A DNA stretch of 64,000 bases. Source: Syngnathus acus (Eukaryota > Chordata > Actinopteri > Syngnathiformes > Syngnathidae). The DNA lies in NCBI RefSeq assembly GCF_901709675.1, contig NC_051093.1, positions 3,307,053-3,371,052 of the forward strand, read 5' to 3'. Each line of letters begins with the position of its first letter. Within the stretch, counting starts at the first letter, position 1. The translations under genes were made by a program, and so were the position numbers. Shown here piece by piece: positions 25,089-45,970 of this stretch. The notes beneath the pieces are model-generated. The model was not told where the DNA came from and searched no databases. It was given only the letters and a program-made list of their open reading frames with translations.

Positions 25089-26813
25089 AGCTCAAAAACG
25101 TTTTGTTTCTGCCTCAATTGCAAACAATTGGAGCCGTCTTACTCCATCACAGCATGAGTGGAGATGTTTTGCAGCACAATATGGAAGATTCATGAATGTG
25201 CGCACGCTTTCGGGGCTCCCTGCTGTGATTCTGCCGATCTTCCTGAGAAGCTTCTCGTGGAAATGTACCAGAGTGTGTTTGTTGTTTGACAAAGTGACGC
25301 ATTTAGCGTAACCTCATCTGAGGTTATTTTGCCTCGTAAACGGTTTGAGGCTCAATGTCTTTGGATCTTTGATACTTTTCTGTCTGGCGACCTGCTGACT
25401 TGTTGCATTTATCTGCCTCTCCCCCTCCCCCTCCCAAGCCGAGTCCACCGGTGCATGTGAATATTCTGACATGAAATTAAGCAGCTGGCAGTGCAGCATG
25501 CCGATATTACTTTCAGCGAGCTCATTTGGGGGTACTTTCACGCCGAGATGCTCTCCCTGACTAATTGCCTAAGCAGAGCATGAACGGCCAAATAATTTGT
25601 CGGCAGGGTGTCATCACTCCAAAAGGGGGAAAGTTCTGGGGAGAGGCGAGGTGAGCGCTCTGTAGAAGCAGCGGCAAAAATATTTACATCATATTTACAT
25701 ATATGCCAAACGGCTTCTCCTTTGCTGCGTTTTTTTTTTTTAATTACTTTTGGAAATGGCTCATGAGTTCATCCCGAAACTCCGCATGGAAATTTTGTCT
25801 GTTGTTTTGTCCTCATGAGATTGCTCAAAACGGTTTAAGAAAACAGTCATGTCTTAATTTTTTATAGTTTTTTAGAATAATTATTAATAATTAATTTAAA
25901 AAATTGTTTTTTTAGAATAATTATTAATAATTAAAAAAAGAAAGAAAATAAATGTTGTAGCTGCGCTGGTACATTTGCGTTCAAGATAAAAAAATGTCTA
26001 CCCTTTTTATTATTTTATGAGCTAGTAAAGAAATCCCAAAGTCGTACGAATCGGAATTGTCGTAATAAAGGTGATACGCGGTACTTGATAACGCTCTTCC
26101 GCAAATTAGAACCGGTCCCCGGGTCTTTGGACCAAACAGGCTCAAGTTCAAGGATCACGATTTGCAGCTGTTTGGAGGCGTTAGCCGACGTCACGCAGCA
26201 AACGAGCAAACAGTCTTGAGCTCTTCCATTAGCTTTTCAGCATTCCCCCGCAATTTCACCACAAGTGGCACTTTCCAACTGCGACTGTAATGGAGCGAAA
26301 AAAGCGCAAGCATGCATTTGATTGGCCGTCAAAAGATTGTCACGGTCGCTCGCGTTCCATCTTACAACTCTTATAAAACTTGACGACCGCGCGATGCTGT
26401 CTTCGCCTGACGCGTTCCGTCGAGAATTGAACAGGAGTGCTCGCCCACGAGCCGTCCACGGCTTAACGCCGCAAATCAATGACTCAAATTGAACATCAGT
26501 TGGAAGGAGAAACACCTCAGGGGATTCATTCTCAGATCAATTCCCTCAAAGATTCCAAAAGCCTTCATAGCTCAAAGCCGAGTCGATTACTGCTCCTTGA
26601 AAAAGGGCAGCGTTGGATTTGTTTGCTTTCCTCTTTGAATAATTTTTCCTGTATGACTATACAATTTTTGATTGGTTTCATTTGATTTAAAATGGAACGT
26701 TATAATAAAGCGAATGAAATGAGTTACGCTTACTCTCTTGAGGCTCCCAGCCAATATTTCTCTGATCTCAAGGCTTTGCTTATTTATTTCTTCACCCTTG
26801 ATTGCATTTTAAC
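25089..26813. other. Intergenic DNA
   Basis: No gene seen. A 26-bp AT-rich direct repeat (core TTAGAATAATTATTAATAAT) occurs twice within 25868-25934. Confidence 0.5.
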
Positions 26814-26815
26814 TA

Positions 26816-26911
26816 CCGTTTTTTTCCGTGTATAATGCGCCCCCATGTATAATACGCACCCTAAAAATGGCATGTTGATGCTGGAAAAAAGCCTGTACCC
26901 ATGTACGCACC

Positions 26912-26951
<40 letters not shown>

Positions 26952-27659
26952 TCACAATGATCGTCACACACACAGGGAGGCAATGGGTCCCATTTTTATA
27001 GTCTTTGGTATGGTCTTAACTAGGCTGGATGTATTTTTTTTTGTTGGCGTTGATTTCTCCGACTGCCCGTAAAGGCACCACCGCGATCAGATGAAAAGAG
27101 AGGAAAGTGACGTGCGGACATGTGAAAAAGGCGGCTCTGTATGGGAGAGACGTTGAAGAGGAATAAAAACACCCTTGGAAACCAAAACTTGCCCCTCGTC
27201 GTGACTCGGAGCCGCAACAAATGTTTCGGATTTGTGTAGGGTACATTGTGACAACAAACGAGCAGGTGATCGAGCAAGTGTCTGATACGAGAGCATTGCG
27301 TTCGTATGGAGCGTGTTTGAAGTGAACAGCAGAGACGAAAGGAACAAGGCAAAGTGTTGTGAAATAAAATATTACCTGTAATACGCATTTTGTTATTTGC
27401 TGATTGTATTAAACTATCACATTCATTGTCAGTCAAGAAGAGAAGAGGACTATTATCCCTTCTTTGACGAAATGACCAGAGCACAGTACAAACACACTAT
27501 TGTCGGTCAGTCCTGTTGTTGGTTTTGTTGTACCATGATTTTCTTAAAAAAAAAAAAAAAAAAAAAGTTTAAAAAATTTGTAGCCATGTATAATGCGCAC
27601 CCCAGATTTTAGGACAATAAATTAGTTAAATTTTGCGCATTATACACGGAAAAAAACGG
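26816..27659 (+). mobile_element. Non-autonomous TA-target DNA transposon, copy A
   Basis: 844-bp element flanked by TA (26814-26815 and 27660-27661). The terminal inverted repeats start CCGTTTTTTTCCGTGTATAA and continue TGCGC, 25 bp perfect at both ends. Subterminal TGTATAATRCGCACC motifs recur inside each end. TA target duplication points to the Tc1/mariner (pogo-like) superfamily. Interior ORFs (longest 154 codons, minus, 27020-27484) show no transposase motif that I recognise. It contains a T tract of about 31 near 26918 and an A tract near 27546. Copy B (39517-40350) is its near-identical reverse complement. Confidence 0.8.
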
Positions 27660-27661
27660 TA

Positions 27662-30639
27662 ATTAACATTAGAAGGAAATTTGTATTGTATTTCCTAAAA
27701 AAGAAAATATCACAGTGTTCATTTATCTCAGCTAAAATCGCAATTCTTTGAGGAAATATCAACGTGCAACACTGTAATTCTGCCGCGTCGGTCCGTGAAA
27801 GGAGCTTTTGTCGGCCTTATCTGTCATCGCTTGTCACAGACGACGAAGCGCCGGTGCGGTTCGGCAGTTCATTCGTTGTCGCGTGTGTGTGATCGACGCT
27901 ATCTGTTTTTATTACTTGAGCGTCAGCGCTTAGGCTGAGCCCCTTTGACAAATCGAAAAATAAACGCCAAGCGGGGCACATCCGAGTTCCACCTCGGTAG
28001 CACCTCTTATCGGTTCCGCGTGTAGCTCACGATAAGCGTGCCAATATCCTCTCAAGTCCTGTTCAGCTCTAGCACGATTGATTCAGGGAAGAAAAGATTT
28101 ATTATTCTAACACCTTTCAGACAGTTTCGCTGTTATCTTTTTTTGCTCCATTGGAGATTAGTCAAGAGCTGGAAGTGCCTCCCCCTTCCCACCACCTTCT
28201 TTCAAAGCATCAGAAGAGATCTGTGGTACTTTGGTAGAATTGTTAGATCAAATTTGGGAGTAAAAATCAAATTTTTTTAATTCTTTGCGGAAGATCGCGG
28301 TCCATATCTTCTTCATGACAGCTCAAATGACTCCAAAATGTCTCCCTTAAGACTACATTCAAGCAGGCTTTCAGGACTTTTTCATTGTGCATTAATTCCA
28401 GTGAGGTACTCCCACCTAGTGGCAACAATGTGGTAGCGCATGTGAAGCCGAGCGCGTCTTGACTTCTCAAAGTTCACCAGTGGTGAGTGAGCATGTTTGC
28501 TCAAGATGTTGCGCTCTCTCTCTCGCTTGCTCTCGCCTTCCGTACTGGACAAAGCGTTCCTTTGTTGAAGTAATTTATGACATATTTCCTAGCGAAGCCG
28601 TCTTCCTTTGGACTCAGCTGATAAAGACGCTCAAATGCACCTTATACATCCAAATGACACGAAGGAGGCCCAGTTTTACTGTCAAAGCAATTTGTCGCAT
28701 GTTTCATTGCTCTTTTGGGATTTTTTTTTTTTCTGTTATGGAATATTTTTTGTGCATACATGCTTCCACTCTTGACTAGAAAATATGGGAATGGCAAAAA
28801 GATTGGACAGATTATAACAGATAATTCTGTTATAACAGATAGGAATAACAGATTATTCCTGTGTTAAGATGTTAGCATTGTGACCCCGATGCAAGTAGAC
28901 TGTTTTTTTTTTTTTTTAATGTTGACCCAAATATTGCCACAACAAACTGCACCTTGGGCTCTTTTGACCAACTCCCTCCGCACGCCACATCCCAAGCCTC
29001 CGTCTGCCTTTTGTGTCCCGTCTTGGCGCTCTCCAATTTTTCAGGGAGGGAAAACCAAACAGTGGCCGAAACAAAGGGCGCACTGTGCGACTCCCGGAGA
29101 TGCTCGTCACCTGCGCTAACACTGTGATGTGGCGGAACCCGCATTACACGACTTTAGGAATGTGACGGCTGACAGTTGGCATAAGACGGCTTTTGTCAAG
29201 GGAGACACTTCAAATTGTAACTGTCAAAATGTCAAACCGACCTAAAGGAGATCAACAATAATACCGCAACACTGATCCCGCGTTGTATTATTATCCAAAT
29301 CATTATCCAGTTGTGGTTCACGTCAATTTTTGACCTCGCGCTCGGCCGTCCGTTAAGACATCGTAACAATTACGGCTTGTGTTTGTGTTACTCGTGCGCG
29401 GTCGCACACGGCGTCGTCGTAGTTACTCAAGAAAGGAGCCTTTGTCACGGCCGTCGTTCTCAAGCCAGTCCCGCGGCCCGTCTTGTGCCAACGAGACCGG
29501 CTCGTTTATACGCGCGCATTCCTGGATGGTGCGGTCACACCGCATAAGGTTGCGGGGGTGGCTCGTGTTTTCCTCTCCTTGTCTGCTGTCCTCATTCAAT
29601 TCATGGAGACACAGATTTGACATCACAGGTTTAATCTGAGTTACTGTTTGTGTGCTGCTGTTTTGGTTAGCAACAGGAAGGTGTTTATTTGTTAATTGAA
29701 GTCATAGTGTATATTTCTTGTTTCAAAGCAACCCTAGCCAGCATCCGTTGTACAAAGAGCATGTGAAGCATCGCCACTACCGGGTTGGCTCGGCTCACCT
29801 CATCCATCCCTCCTCTTCACATCCATCAAGCGGCACGCTCAATGTGACTGAATTGATCTAATGTGCTGTAAGGCAGAAGGGAGCACTTAGACAGAGGGCT
29901 AACTGTAACTCACCACTAGACACAACCCCCCACCTCACCCCTCCCTCCTACTTTTTCCTCCATGTGAATAGTTTTTACTGTCTCTGCCTCGTCCGTTGCT
30001 TCCCACATTGTCTCGGCGGCTGACAAACAATCCATTCATGGGATAAGCAGACATCCCAAGAAACCCCATCGTGTGTTTATGAATTCTCCGGGCAAACCGG
30101 GTTGTTTGCGGTCCAGGCTTTTTGCTGCTTTTCCATGTTTTGAACTCTCCTCTTACCACTCCGATATTTTCCAAGCCTCCTCCCATTGCCACCGTCTGTT
30201 TTGCTTATTGCAACAATTTTCAGAGCCTTTCATTGTTTTGACTTTAATTAATCTCTGGACGAACATCGCCGCTACTCCTCAACCGAGTGGTTCAGTCCCT
30301 TTGTGCCTTTGAGTCAAAACGCAGCCATGAGCTTATAATTAATAAATCGACCCCCCCCTCCCCCCTGAGGATTCTGTCTGGCTTATAAAGTGTCGGGGTT
30401 GGCATCATTGAGCCGTTTAGCTCAAGGCCCAGGCTTTGATAAAACATTCAGCAAGGTTTTAGAAGACTAATGAACCAGTCGAGTTGAAATGTCAATCAAT
30501 ATGCTGATCTTGTAGTTCTGTGGTTTTCTTCAAAGTGTGGTGCGGCTAGCTCTAGTGCAAAAAAAAATCTGTGAATTAAATGTTTAAATGTGACAGTGGC
30601 AAAGTCATTACAGTTCAGTTGTATTTAACTTTGAAGCGC
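27662..30639. other. Intergenic DNA
   Basis: No gene recognised. It contains a pair of perfect hairpins at 28812-28860, listed separately. Confidence 0.5.
28812..28860. repeat. Two adjacent perfect hairpins
   Basis: TTATAACAG (28812-28820) pairs with CTGTTATAA (28827-28835) around a 6-nt loop. Five bases later AGGAATAA (28841-28848) pairs with TTATTCCT (28853-28860) around CAGA. Both stems are perfect, and the motif ATAACAGAT occurs three times in the block. Confidence 0.8.
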
Positions 30640-30740
30640 TTGGCATCTACCATATGTGCCCTGTGATTGAGTAGCCAAGAGTTCAGGTTGTTATCGGCCG
30701 GGACGGGCTCCAGCAGGCTCAAGTCGAGAAAAGATGGCTG
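30640..30740 (+). repeat. Degenerate SINE-like fragment (3' half)
   Basis: Contains CCCTGTGATTGAGTAGCCAA, then GAGTTCAGG, CGGGACGGGCTCCAGCAGGC. This resembles, from memory, the common fish repeat text CCCTGTGATTGGCTGGCGAC, CAGTTCAGGGTGTACC, GGGATAGGCTCCAGC. Probably the downstream half of the family seen at 4560-4700. Confidence 0.5.
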
Positions 30741-39386
<8,646 letters not shown>

Positions 39387-39516
39387 GGCTGTGACTAATG
39401 ATTATTTTAATAATCAATTGATCTGTCCATTATTTTGTCCATTGATGGATGAAAGTTTACATTTCCACCCCTTTATTCAAACACATGACAAAATGAAAAA
39501 AATACCGAAACGATTA
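39387..39516 (+). mobile_element. hAT-like short element, left part (interrupted by copy B)
   Basis: GGCTGTGACTAATGATTATT, then TTAATAATCAATTGATCTGT and ATTTTGTCCATTGATGGATG. This resembles a very common fish non-autonomous hAT repeat rich in ATAATCGATTA motifs. The matching right part resumes at 40351 after an 834-bp transposon insertion. Confidence 0.6.
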
Positions 39517-40350
39517 CCGTTTTTTTCCGTGTATAATGCGCAAAATGTAACTAATTTATTGTCCTAAAATCTGGGGTGCGCATTATACATGGCTACAAAT
39601 TTTTTAAAATTTTATTTTATTTATTTTATTTTTTTTAAGAAAATCATGGTACAACAAAACCAACAACAGGACTGACCGACAATAGTGTGTTTGTACTGTG
39701 CTCTGGTCATTTCGTCAAAGAAGGGATAATAGTCCTCTTCTCTTCTTGACTGACAATGAATGTGATAGTTTAATACAATCAGCAAATAACAAAATGCGTA
39801 TTACAGGTAATATTTTATTTGACAACACTTTGCCTTGTTCCTTTCGTCTCTGCTGTTCACTTCAAACACGCTCCATACGAACGCAATGCTCTCGTATCAG
39901 ACGCTTGCTCGATCACCTGCTCGTTTGTTGTCACAATGTACCCTACACAAATCCGAAACATTTGTTGCGGCTCCGAGTCACGACGAGGGGCAAGTTTTGG
40001 TTTCCAAGGGTGTTTTTATTCCTCTTCAACGTCTCTCCCATACAGAGCCGCCTTTTTCACATGTCCGCACGTCACTTTCCTCTCTTTTCATCTGATCGCG
40101 GTGGTGCCTTTACGGGCAGTCGGAGAAATCAACGGCAACAAAAAAAAATACATCCAGCCTAGTTAAGACCATACCAAAGACTATAAAAATGGGACCCATT
40201 GCCTCCCTGTGTGTGTGACGATCATTGGGACTTAAAAAAAAAAAAAAAAAATTGGGTGCGTACATGGGTACAGGCTTTTTTCCAGCATCAACATGCCATT
40301 TTTAGGGTGCGTATTATACATGGGGGCGCATTATACACGGAAAAAAACGG
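39517..40350 (-). mobile_element. Non-autonomous TA-target DNA transposon, copy B (inverted relative to copy A)
   Basis: 834 bp, flanked by TA at 39515-39516 and 40351-40352, with the same 25-bp perfect terminal inverted repeats as copy A. It is the reverse complement of copy A. Over the matching 465-bp frame (39698-40162 versus 27020-27484) the translations differ at only two of 154 positions, so the copies are recent. The length difference comes mostly from the homopolymer tracts. It is inserted inside an older hAT-like element. Confidence 0.82.
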
Positions 40351-40408
40351 TAATAAAAAATAATTAACGTTGACTTTGATATTCGATTATTGTCGATTCA
40401 TCGACTCC
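40351..40408 (+). mobile_element. hAT-like short element, right part
   Basis: TAATTAACGTTGACTTTGAT then ATTCGATTATTGTCGATTCA and TCGACT. It completes the interrupted element begun at 39387, and its end is an imperfect inverted counterpart of the left end (AATAATC-type motifs). Joined, the element would be about 190 bp. Confidence 0.55.
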
Positions 40409-41434
40409 TCTAAATTATGTTTGTTGCGTCGCGTCAAGGCAGGCACATGCTGGCATGAAGATAAAGCCATGTTCATATTTTGTTCACTGATCACAAACAG
40501 ATTTGATGACTGTTATTTACATTCGTTGCATAGTTTCAGATACGATCTATTTTCCTCCACTTGCTTTTTTATGAACAGACGTAATTAATCATTGATGTAA
40601 ATTGAGTTTAGGGATATCCACATTGTGAGCTTCATTGAAATGTGAAGTCCTCCTTTCCTTTTTTCCCCTCATCTTAAGAGGGGGGGAAGCCTTCACGCAG
40701 CAGTGGTGGCTCAGGAATGTGAGACAGGAATGCTGTTCAGTTACTATAAAGGGGTTACTGATCACTGAAAACAATGTCTTTGTGTTTTCATCACCGGCTG
40801 TAGTCACGCAATGCCGCGTGCAAAAAAAAAAAAAAAACATCGGCAACTTTTCAACCCCCGGCACACAAGACATCAAGTACCAACATTGACAGAATCGCGT
40901 GCGGTTCAGGTACTCTGGGAGCGCACTGGAGTGGCGCCAGATGCAGAGGCCTGGAAAAACTGGAGAGGAAGCTTGGTGAGGCCTGCCACACACCTTTTCA
41001 CTTGTACCCCACATGCAAGACATTTTATGGTATGACCATCACATGCCCCCCCCCATCTTCAGCCCACTCTCCAAAGTCTCCAGTCCTTGCTTTGAGGCTT
41101 CGAAGGAAGCTCTGATCCTCGCAATACTGTATAAGGCAGCCTGGAGGCGGAGGAACATGAAAGTGAAGTAAGCAAAGACAAGAGAGTCATTCATTCTTGG
41201 GAAGGTGATTTCATGCGCCAACATCCTCATGTGTCTGCGCGCCGCCACGGATGATCATCATTACTCACTCGCAGCGCTCACACGCAAGCCGCCTTCGTGC
41301 TGACACTTGATGATTGACAACAAATCTACTGACACCGTTAATAAAACAATGTCACACTTGGGGCTGCTACAGAAAATAAATAAATAAATAAATAAATAAA
41401 TACATATAGATTAAAAAATGAATAAATAAATAAG

Positions 41435-41465
<31 letters not shown>

Positions 41466-42099
41466 ATACATATTATTGTATACAATAATAATAATATCAC
41501 TCCCCAGTGTCCAATGGACTAACAAATAATTTTTTTAAATTGGCTTTGGATTTTTTTTTAGTCCTGGTCCAGAAAATACCTACAAAATATTTTTTATCAA
41601 TATATTATTTATTGTGTTATTTATTAATATTTTTTTATCATCACAGATTAGCAAAAAACGTTTCTATATTTACTTCCAGACACAACGATTTCTGTGGTCT
41701 GAATTTGGTGATTGAAATACATTTCCCAGTGTTCTTTGCGCGGCTGACGTCAGACGCTGGCAGCATGTGCTCAACTGCAGCGCTCCAACTATGGCTCAGT
41801 CTCACTCTGCACAAGAACGAGAGAGGTTCGTCCGAAGAAGCAAGCTGGACTTGAAACATACTGCGCCGCATGGATGCATACTGCAAAATATATTTTGCTT
41901 GTGATCTCTATTTGGACCTCATTTATTCGCTGATATTTTACATTTTCCCCGCAGTGTTTTCCCAGGTCCGTCGCGAGGATTCTTGGAATGCGTCAAGAAG
42001 TTTCAAACCCCAACGCGCGTATTTTATTTTGCACTAAATTTATAACAATATAAATGAAAAGATGTCTCCATGGTGTGGATTAGAGAACCTCCCTGCGGA
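40409..42099. other. Intergenic DNA
   Basis: No supported gene. AT-rich 41340-41660 includes an AAAT microsatellite. Confidence 0.5.
41374..41469. repeat. (AAAT)n microsatellite, interrupted
   Basis: Two blocks of AAAT units separated by about 30 bp of diverged sequence. Confidence 0.93.
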
Positions 42100-43150
42100 T
42101 CATTTTGTGGAATACTCACCTCTTGTAATGCAAAGAGTGATGTCCCAGTCCAACTGCGGGACATGTGGGATAGACGCCTCCTCATGGGATAGCAACATCC
42201 TCATGCTTGTACTCTTCTGGATGCGATTGATTTGAAGACACGGAGAATGGAATATTTTCTCATATCTTGGAATATTCTTAATGGTACTACCTATCTGCTG
42301 GGCGACCTCATGGAGCATCACCTGGTCAAGCAGGTATTTAAGATTTGTGCTAAAATGTTGATCATGAATATTGTCAGTGACTGTAAATAGAAGTTGCAAA
42401 GGCAGGGGTTGAGCATTTGGTCTGGCTACAAAACTGACAAAGAGCAGATTGCTGTTAATTGTTGTTGATTATTTTTAAAAAGGGCCTCTAGAAGTTTCTC
42501 CCCCTTTTCAATTGCCTTATCATAAACCACTAAATATTGTCAAATTGCTGTATCGTGATGCACAACTTTGCAATAATGGGAATTCCTCCCATCCTGAGTC
42601 AGAAGGGCACAGGTGTCGTTCCAATTTGTCAATGTTACATTTGGAGACCAATTTTGGTCTTCTGCTTTATTGACAAGCCACTGTAGCCCACAAAGAACCT
42701 TTTTGGCTTGCACCTGTAAATTGTACATCTGGACTTAGCACGTTTAGCTGTTTTGAGCAAAGTTGCATCCATTCTCAAGTCACATGTGATCTGCTCACAC
42801 TCTAAAATGAGCTGCAGTAATTGCGCGAGCTCCAGTGCACCTGCAAGCTCTGCCTGCAAAAGTGATCTGCTGCCCTTCAGGTGCCTTGCCGGTCACCATA
42901 CCTTGACTGGAAAACCCAAAGGCGAGCCCTCAAACATGCTCGTTAGCAAGCAAGACTGATATCTATTGTCAGGGGCGCAGGGACAGAGCCACCTCTATAT
43001 GTCGGCAGCACAACACACAAGACCCCCTTTCTCGACTGAAGAGGGACCCTCTGTCTTGAGCCAAGTGACTCTCATGACGGTGGGACACTTGCCCTCACAA
43101 AAGGAGCTGAAGTGTCAAATAAACTCGGTCAGAGCAGCGGTGCCCCCCAC
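42100..43150 (-). pseudogene. Protein-like, frame-broken remnant of unknown family
   Basis: Read on minus, several consecutive open segments look protein-like but are broken by stops and frame changes. Around 42740-42880 is an Ala/Leu/Glu-rich helix-like part (LAGALELAQLLQLILECEQ). A frame change near 42725 leads into 42540-42728, with NWS, NVT and NDT glycosylation sequons and several Cys. Then 42100-42440 reads LLDQVMLHEVAQQIGSTIKN and ends at a consensus donor GTGAGT (42119 downward). At least two in-frame stops lie upstream at 42880-43090. The sequon- and Cys-rich text suggests an extracellular or envelope-like protein, possibly from an old retroelement, but I do not recognise it. It could be chance. 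Confidence 0.3.
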
Positions 43151-45267
43151 CCCACCCCACCGCCAAGACGCACAAGAATTCCTTTATCTGGCACCCCAGG
43201 AGGCGGACAAAGACAGACTTTGTGTCAGTGAGCGAGGTCTTGACTAAACACTGGCTCTGCTTCTTCCTGCTTTTTGTCATATGCGAGTGCTGGAGAAGAT
43301 GCATGTTTGTAGACGTGACCCAAAATCGACCCCCCTCCCCCTCCCTCCAATGGCCCAATATTGGTCAGCTCACACCGAGTCACTCAACAAGCAGATTAAC
43401 TCCCAACCGTACACTTGTTTTTGCCGGCAGCCACGTCACTCACCAGGCTAAGCCCGTTATGATACAGTGTCAATACATCAACTATTTTATTTTGTAGTTT
43501 TTGAATTTGTAATCTTCACTTACATAGATGGCGTTCTTTCAACATAACTATTATTGTTTCATGGATGATATTGAGTCTGACATTCCTCTGAGTTTTCCGT
43601 TACTTTTTACAGATGTGAAAACACCTGTATCTTTATCGGTACTAAAAGAAACTGACAAAAAAAGTCAAATAATTTGTCCAATTGGGGTCATTAGTGCAGG
43701 CAAGATTCGCACTCAGCACTTTTTTTTTTTTTTTTTTTTTTTTAAGTGGGGTTCGCCCGTTTCTTTTGTATCTCAGGGCAGTTGTTGCCGAGGAATTTGC
43801 TTTCTCACACAGCGTCAAGCGCGTCGTCATATGATAGTCTTGTGGCGAACCGCAGCAGTGAACCATAGACACACCGGGGTTCGACTCGTTTAACAAGCCC
43901 TCTTTTCTTTTTTTCCTCCACGCAAATTTCCCTCTCCGCAGGAATTTTCTTTTCTTCTCAGTACGGGCAAAACCATTCACCGTGTTTTTCCCGTGTGTCC
44001 TGTCAAGTGTTCACATCCTCATGGAGATGATTTGAAACAGTGCTCAAACTGCTTTTCCAGATTTGGAACTGGCTCGAGCATCTAAATCTCATTTAACGAG
44101 ATCAACGACTGAGGTCTTGTAACAAATTGCATAGCTAATGAAGAGTTTGTCAAACTGCAAACTTGTTGATGCTGAATCAACAGCGCCTCTGCTGGTTGAT
44201 ATTAAGTACTGTCACTTCTCTTGTTAAACACTTGAGCATTTTTCTTGTACCAGAGCTTGAGTCGTCGTATTCGTGGTGTTCTTTAGCATGGCGCTAAAAG
44301 TAAACAGATGGCGATGCCGCCGGTGCATGTTAATGACATGTTTACGAGCTCGGGGTCGAGTGGTGATTTCTCACAAACTCAAGAGCCAAGACCTCGGTAG
44401 CAGGTGGACGAGCTCAACGTGACCTGATGGTGAACTCCCGTGTCTGGGTGTCACGACCGACCCACGGGAGAGCAGGAGGAGCCTGCGCTGTGCATTAATG
44501 ACGCCAATTTTGTCTAGGACATGCTCCGCCGCTTTACCTTGAGGTACAGTTGCCCCTCATCCTTCCTGTCAGGTGACCTTCGAGTGTGGGAGTCAAATTA
44601 TACTCAGCGTAAATTGCGTCATCACTTTTCATGTATAGTTCATGTTGGAACAGGAGAACTGTCATTTATTATTACGACCGGAACAATGGGGAGCTTGTCT
44701 CCGGGGGTGGCGGGGGGCCGGCGGGGGGGCGACGGAGCCCGTTGGTGGTGATGGGGGCTGGTCTGAGATTGGGCAGCAGCCTCTGACCAAGAACAAGCCC
44801 CCGTCTGATGGAGAGAACTGCTGACCCTCCCTGAGTAAAATGGTACCTTTGTGTTGGAGATCTATGTGTTTATGCCAGTGTGTGGGAGAAACAGTGTTTT
44901 TTTTTCTTCTGAGGTTCTCATTGCACTTGTGTGGGAAGGAAATGTGTGAGAAGCAAGTGCAAAAACAGTTATGTTAGGCTTTAGGTTAGGTTTATGACTT
45001 GGGTTGATGTGAGGGCAAGTCTAAACCTTGACATGAAAGTATGTGACGTCTTAAACTGGTGTTTGCAGTAGAAAACATTTCTTAGTACAAGTCTGTGAAT
45101 TTTGAAGAAAACGTACAATTTAAACAAGTTTTAAACGTATTTATTGCACTACTTGTTGATTTCCTAGTGTACTACGCCATCTGCTGGCGTGTCATGCATA
45201 TTACAGTTTCTTTCGACAGTCTAAATGAGCAGTTTAAGCAATAAGCAGCTCCTCTTATCTTAAAAAA

Positions 45268-45269
<2 letters not shown>
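43151..45269. other. Intergenic DNA
   Basis: No gene seen. Includes a T23 tract near 43721-43743. Confidence 0.5.

Positions 45270-45338
<69 letters not shown>
45270..45338. repeat. (TA)n microsatellite
   Basis: About 30 uninterrupted TA units after a short CATA lead-in; self-complementary and able to extrude as a cruciform. Confidence 0.96.
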
Positions 45339-45339
<1 letters not shown>

Positions 45340-45659
45340 TAAATACAGTGGCTATTAAATCTTGTGGAGAGGAAATAGAAATAGATTTGTTTCGATAACC
45401 TGTTAAAGTAAGAATGGGAGGTCATAAGTGATTTGTAGGAAATCTGTCGCAAAGTTTAGTTTAAAATTCCTGTGCTGGCATTCGTGTTTTGCCAGTGAGT
45501 GTGTAACTGTGGAGTAATTGGTTGTCAAGCCCTCAGACGAGATATAAGCCCTCAGTAAGAGGCCTCGTTATTCTGCGCTGACAAAGTGCTGACAAAATGA
45601 CCGCAAGCTTCTTCCACGCGCCAGGCTGCAGTCAATACAGGCCCATCATTTGTTTTATT

Positions 45660-45970
45660 CCCCAAACCGCCAAAATCAAAGTCAAAGTCTGCTTTATTGT
45701 CAATCTCTTCACATACCAAGACACACAAAGAAATCGAAATTACGTTTCCACTATCCCACGGTGACAAGACATAGTACACGATATACATACAAGTAAACAA
45801 CACAAAATAAAAACAAGAAGGCACAAACAATGAATAATAAGAGTGATGAATAAATAATAAATAAACAAATAACACAATAAATAAGAGGAGCAAAACGGAG
45901 CAAGTGTGCACACAGCAGACAGTCAGAATATAGATATAGAATATAAATGACACTAATCCCTCTTGAGTAG
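45660..45970. mobile_element. LINE-like 3' tail or abundant interspersed repeat
   Basis: CAAAGTCTGCTTTATTGTCA, then TCTCTTCACATACCAAGACA and ACAAAGAAATCGAAATTACG, followed by an A-rich segment with many AATAAATA units. I recall near-identical text as a very frequent fish repeat, probably the 3' end of a non-LTR retrotransposon. No reverse transcriptase is present. Confidence 0.5.

Noticed and set aside
27020-27484. 154-codon ORF present in both transposon copies
   Set aside because: The copies are about 99% identical, so shared openness is not independent evidence. No transposase catalytic motif is visible, and other frames are similarly open.
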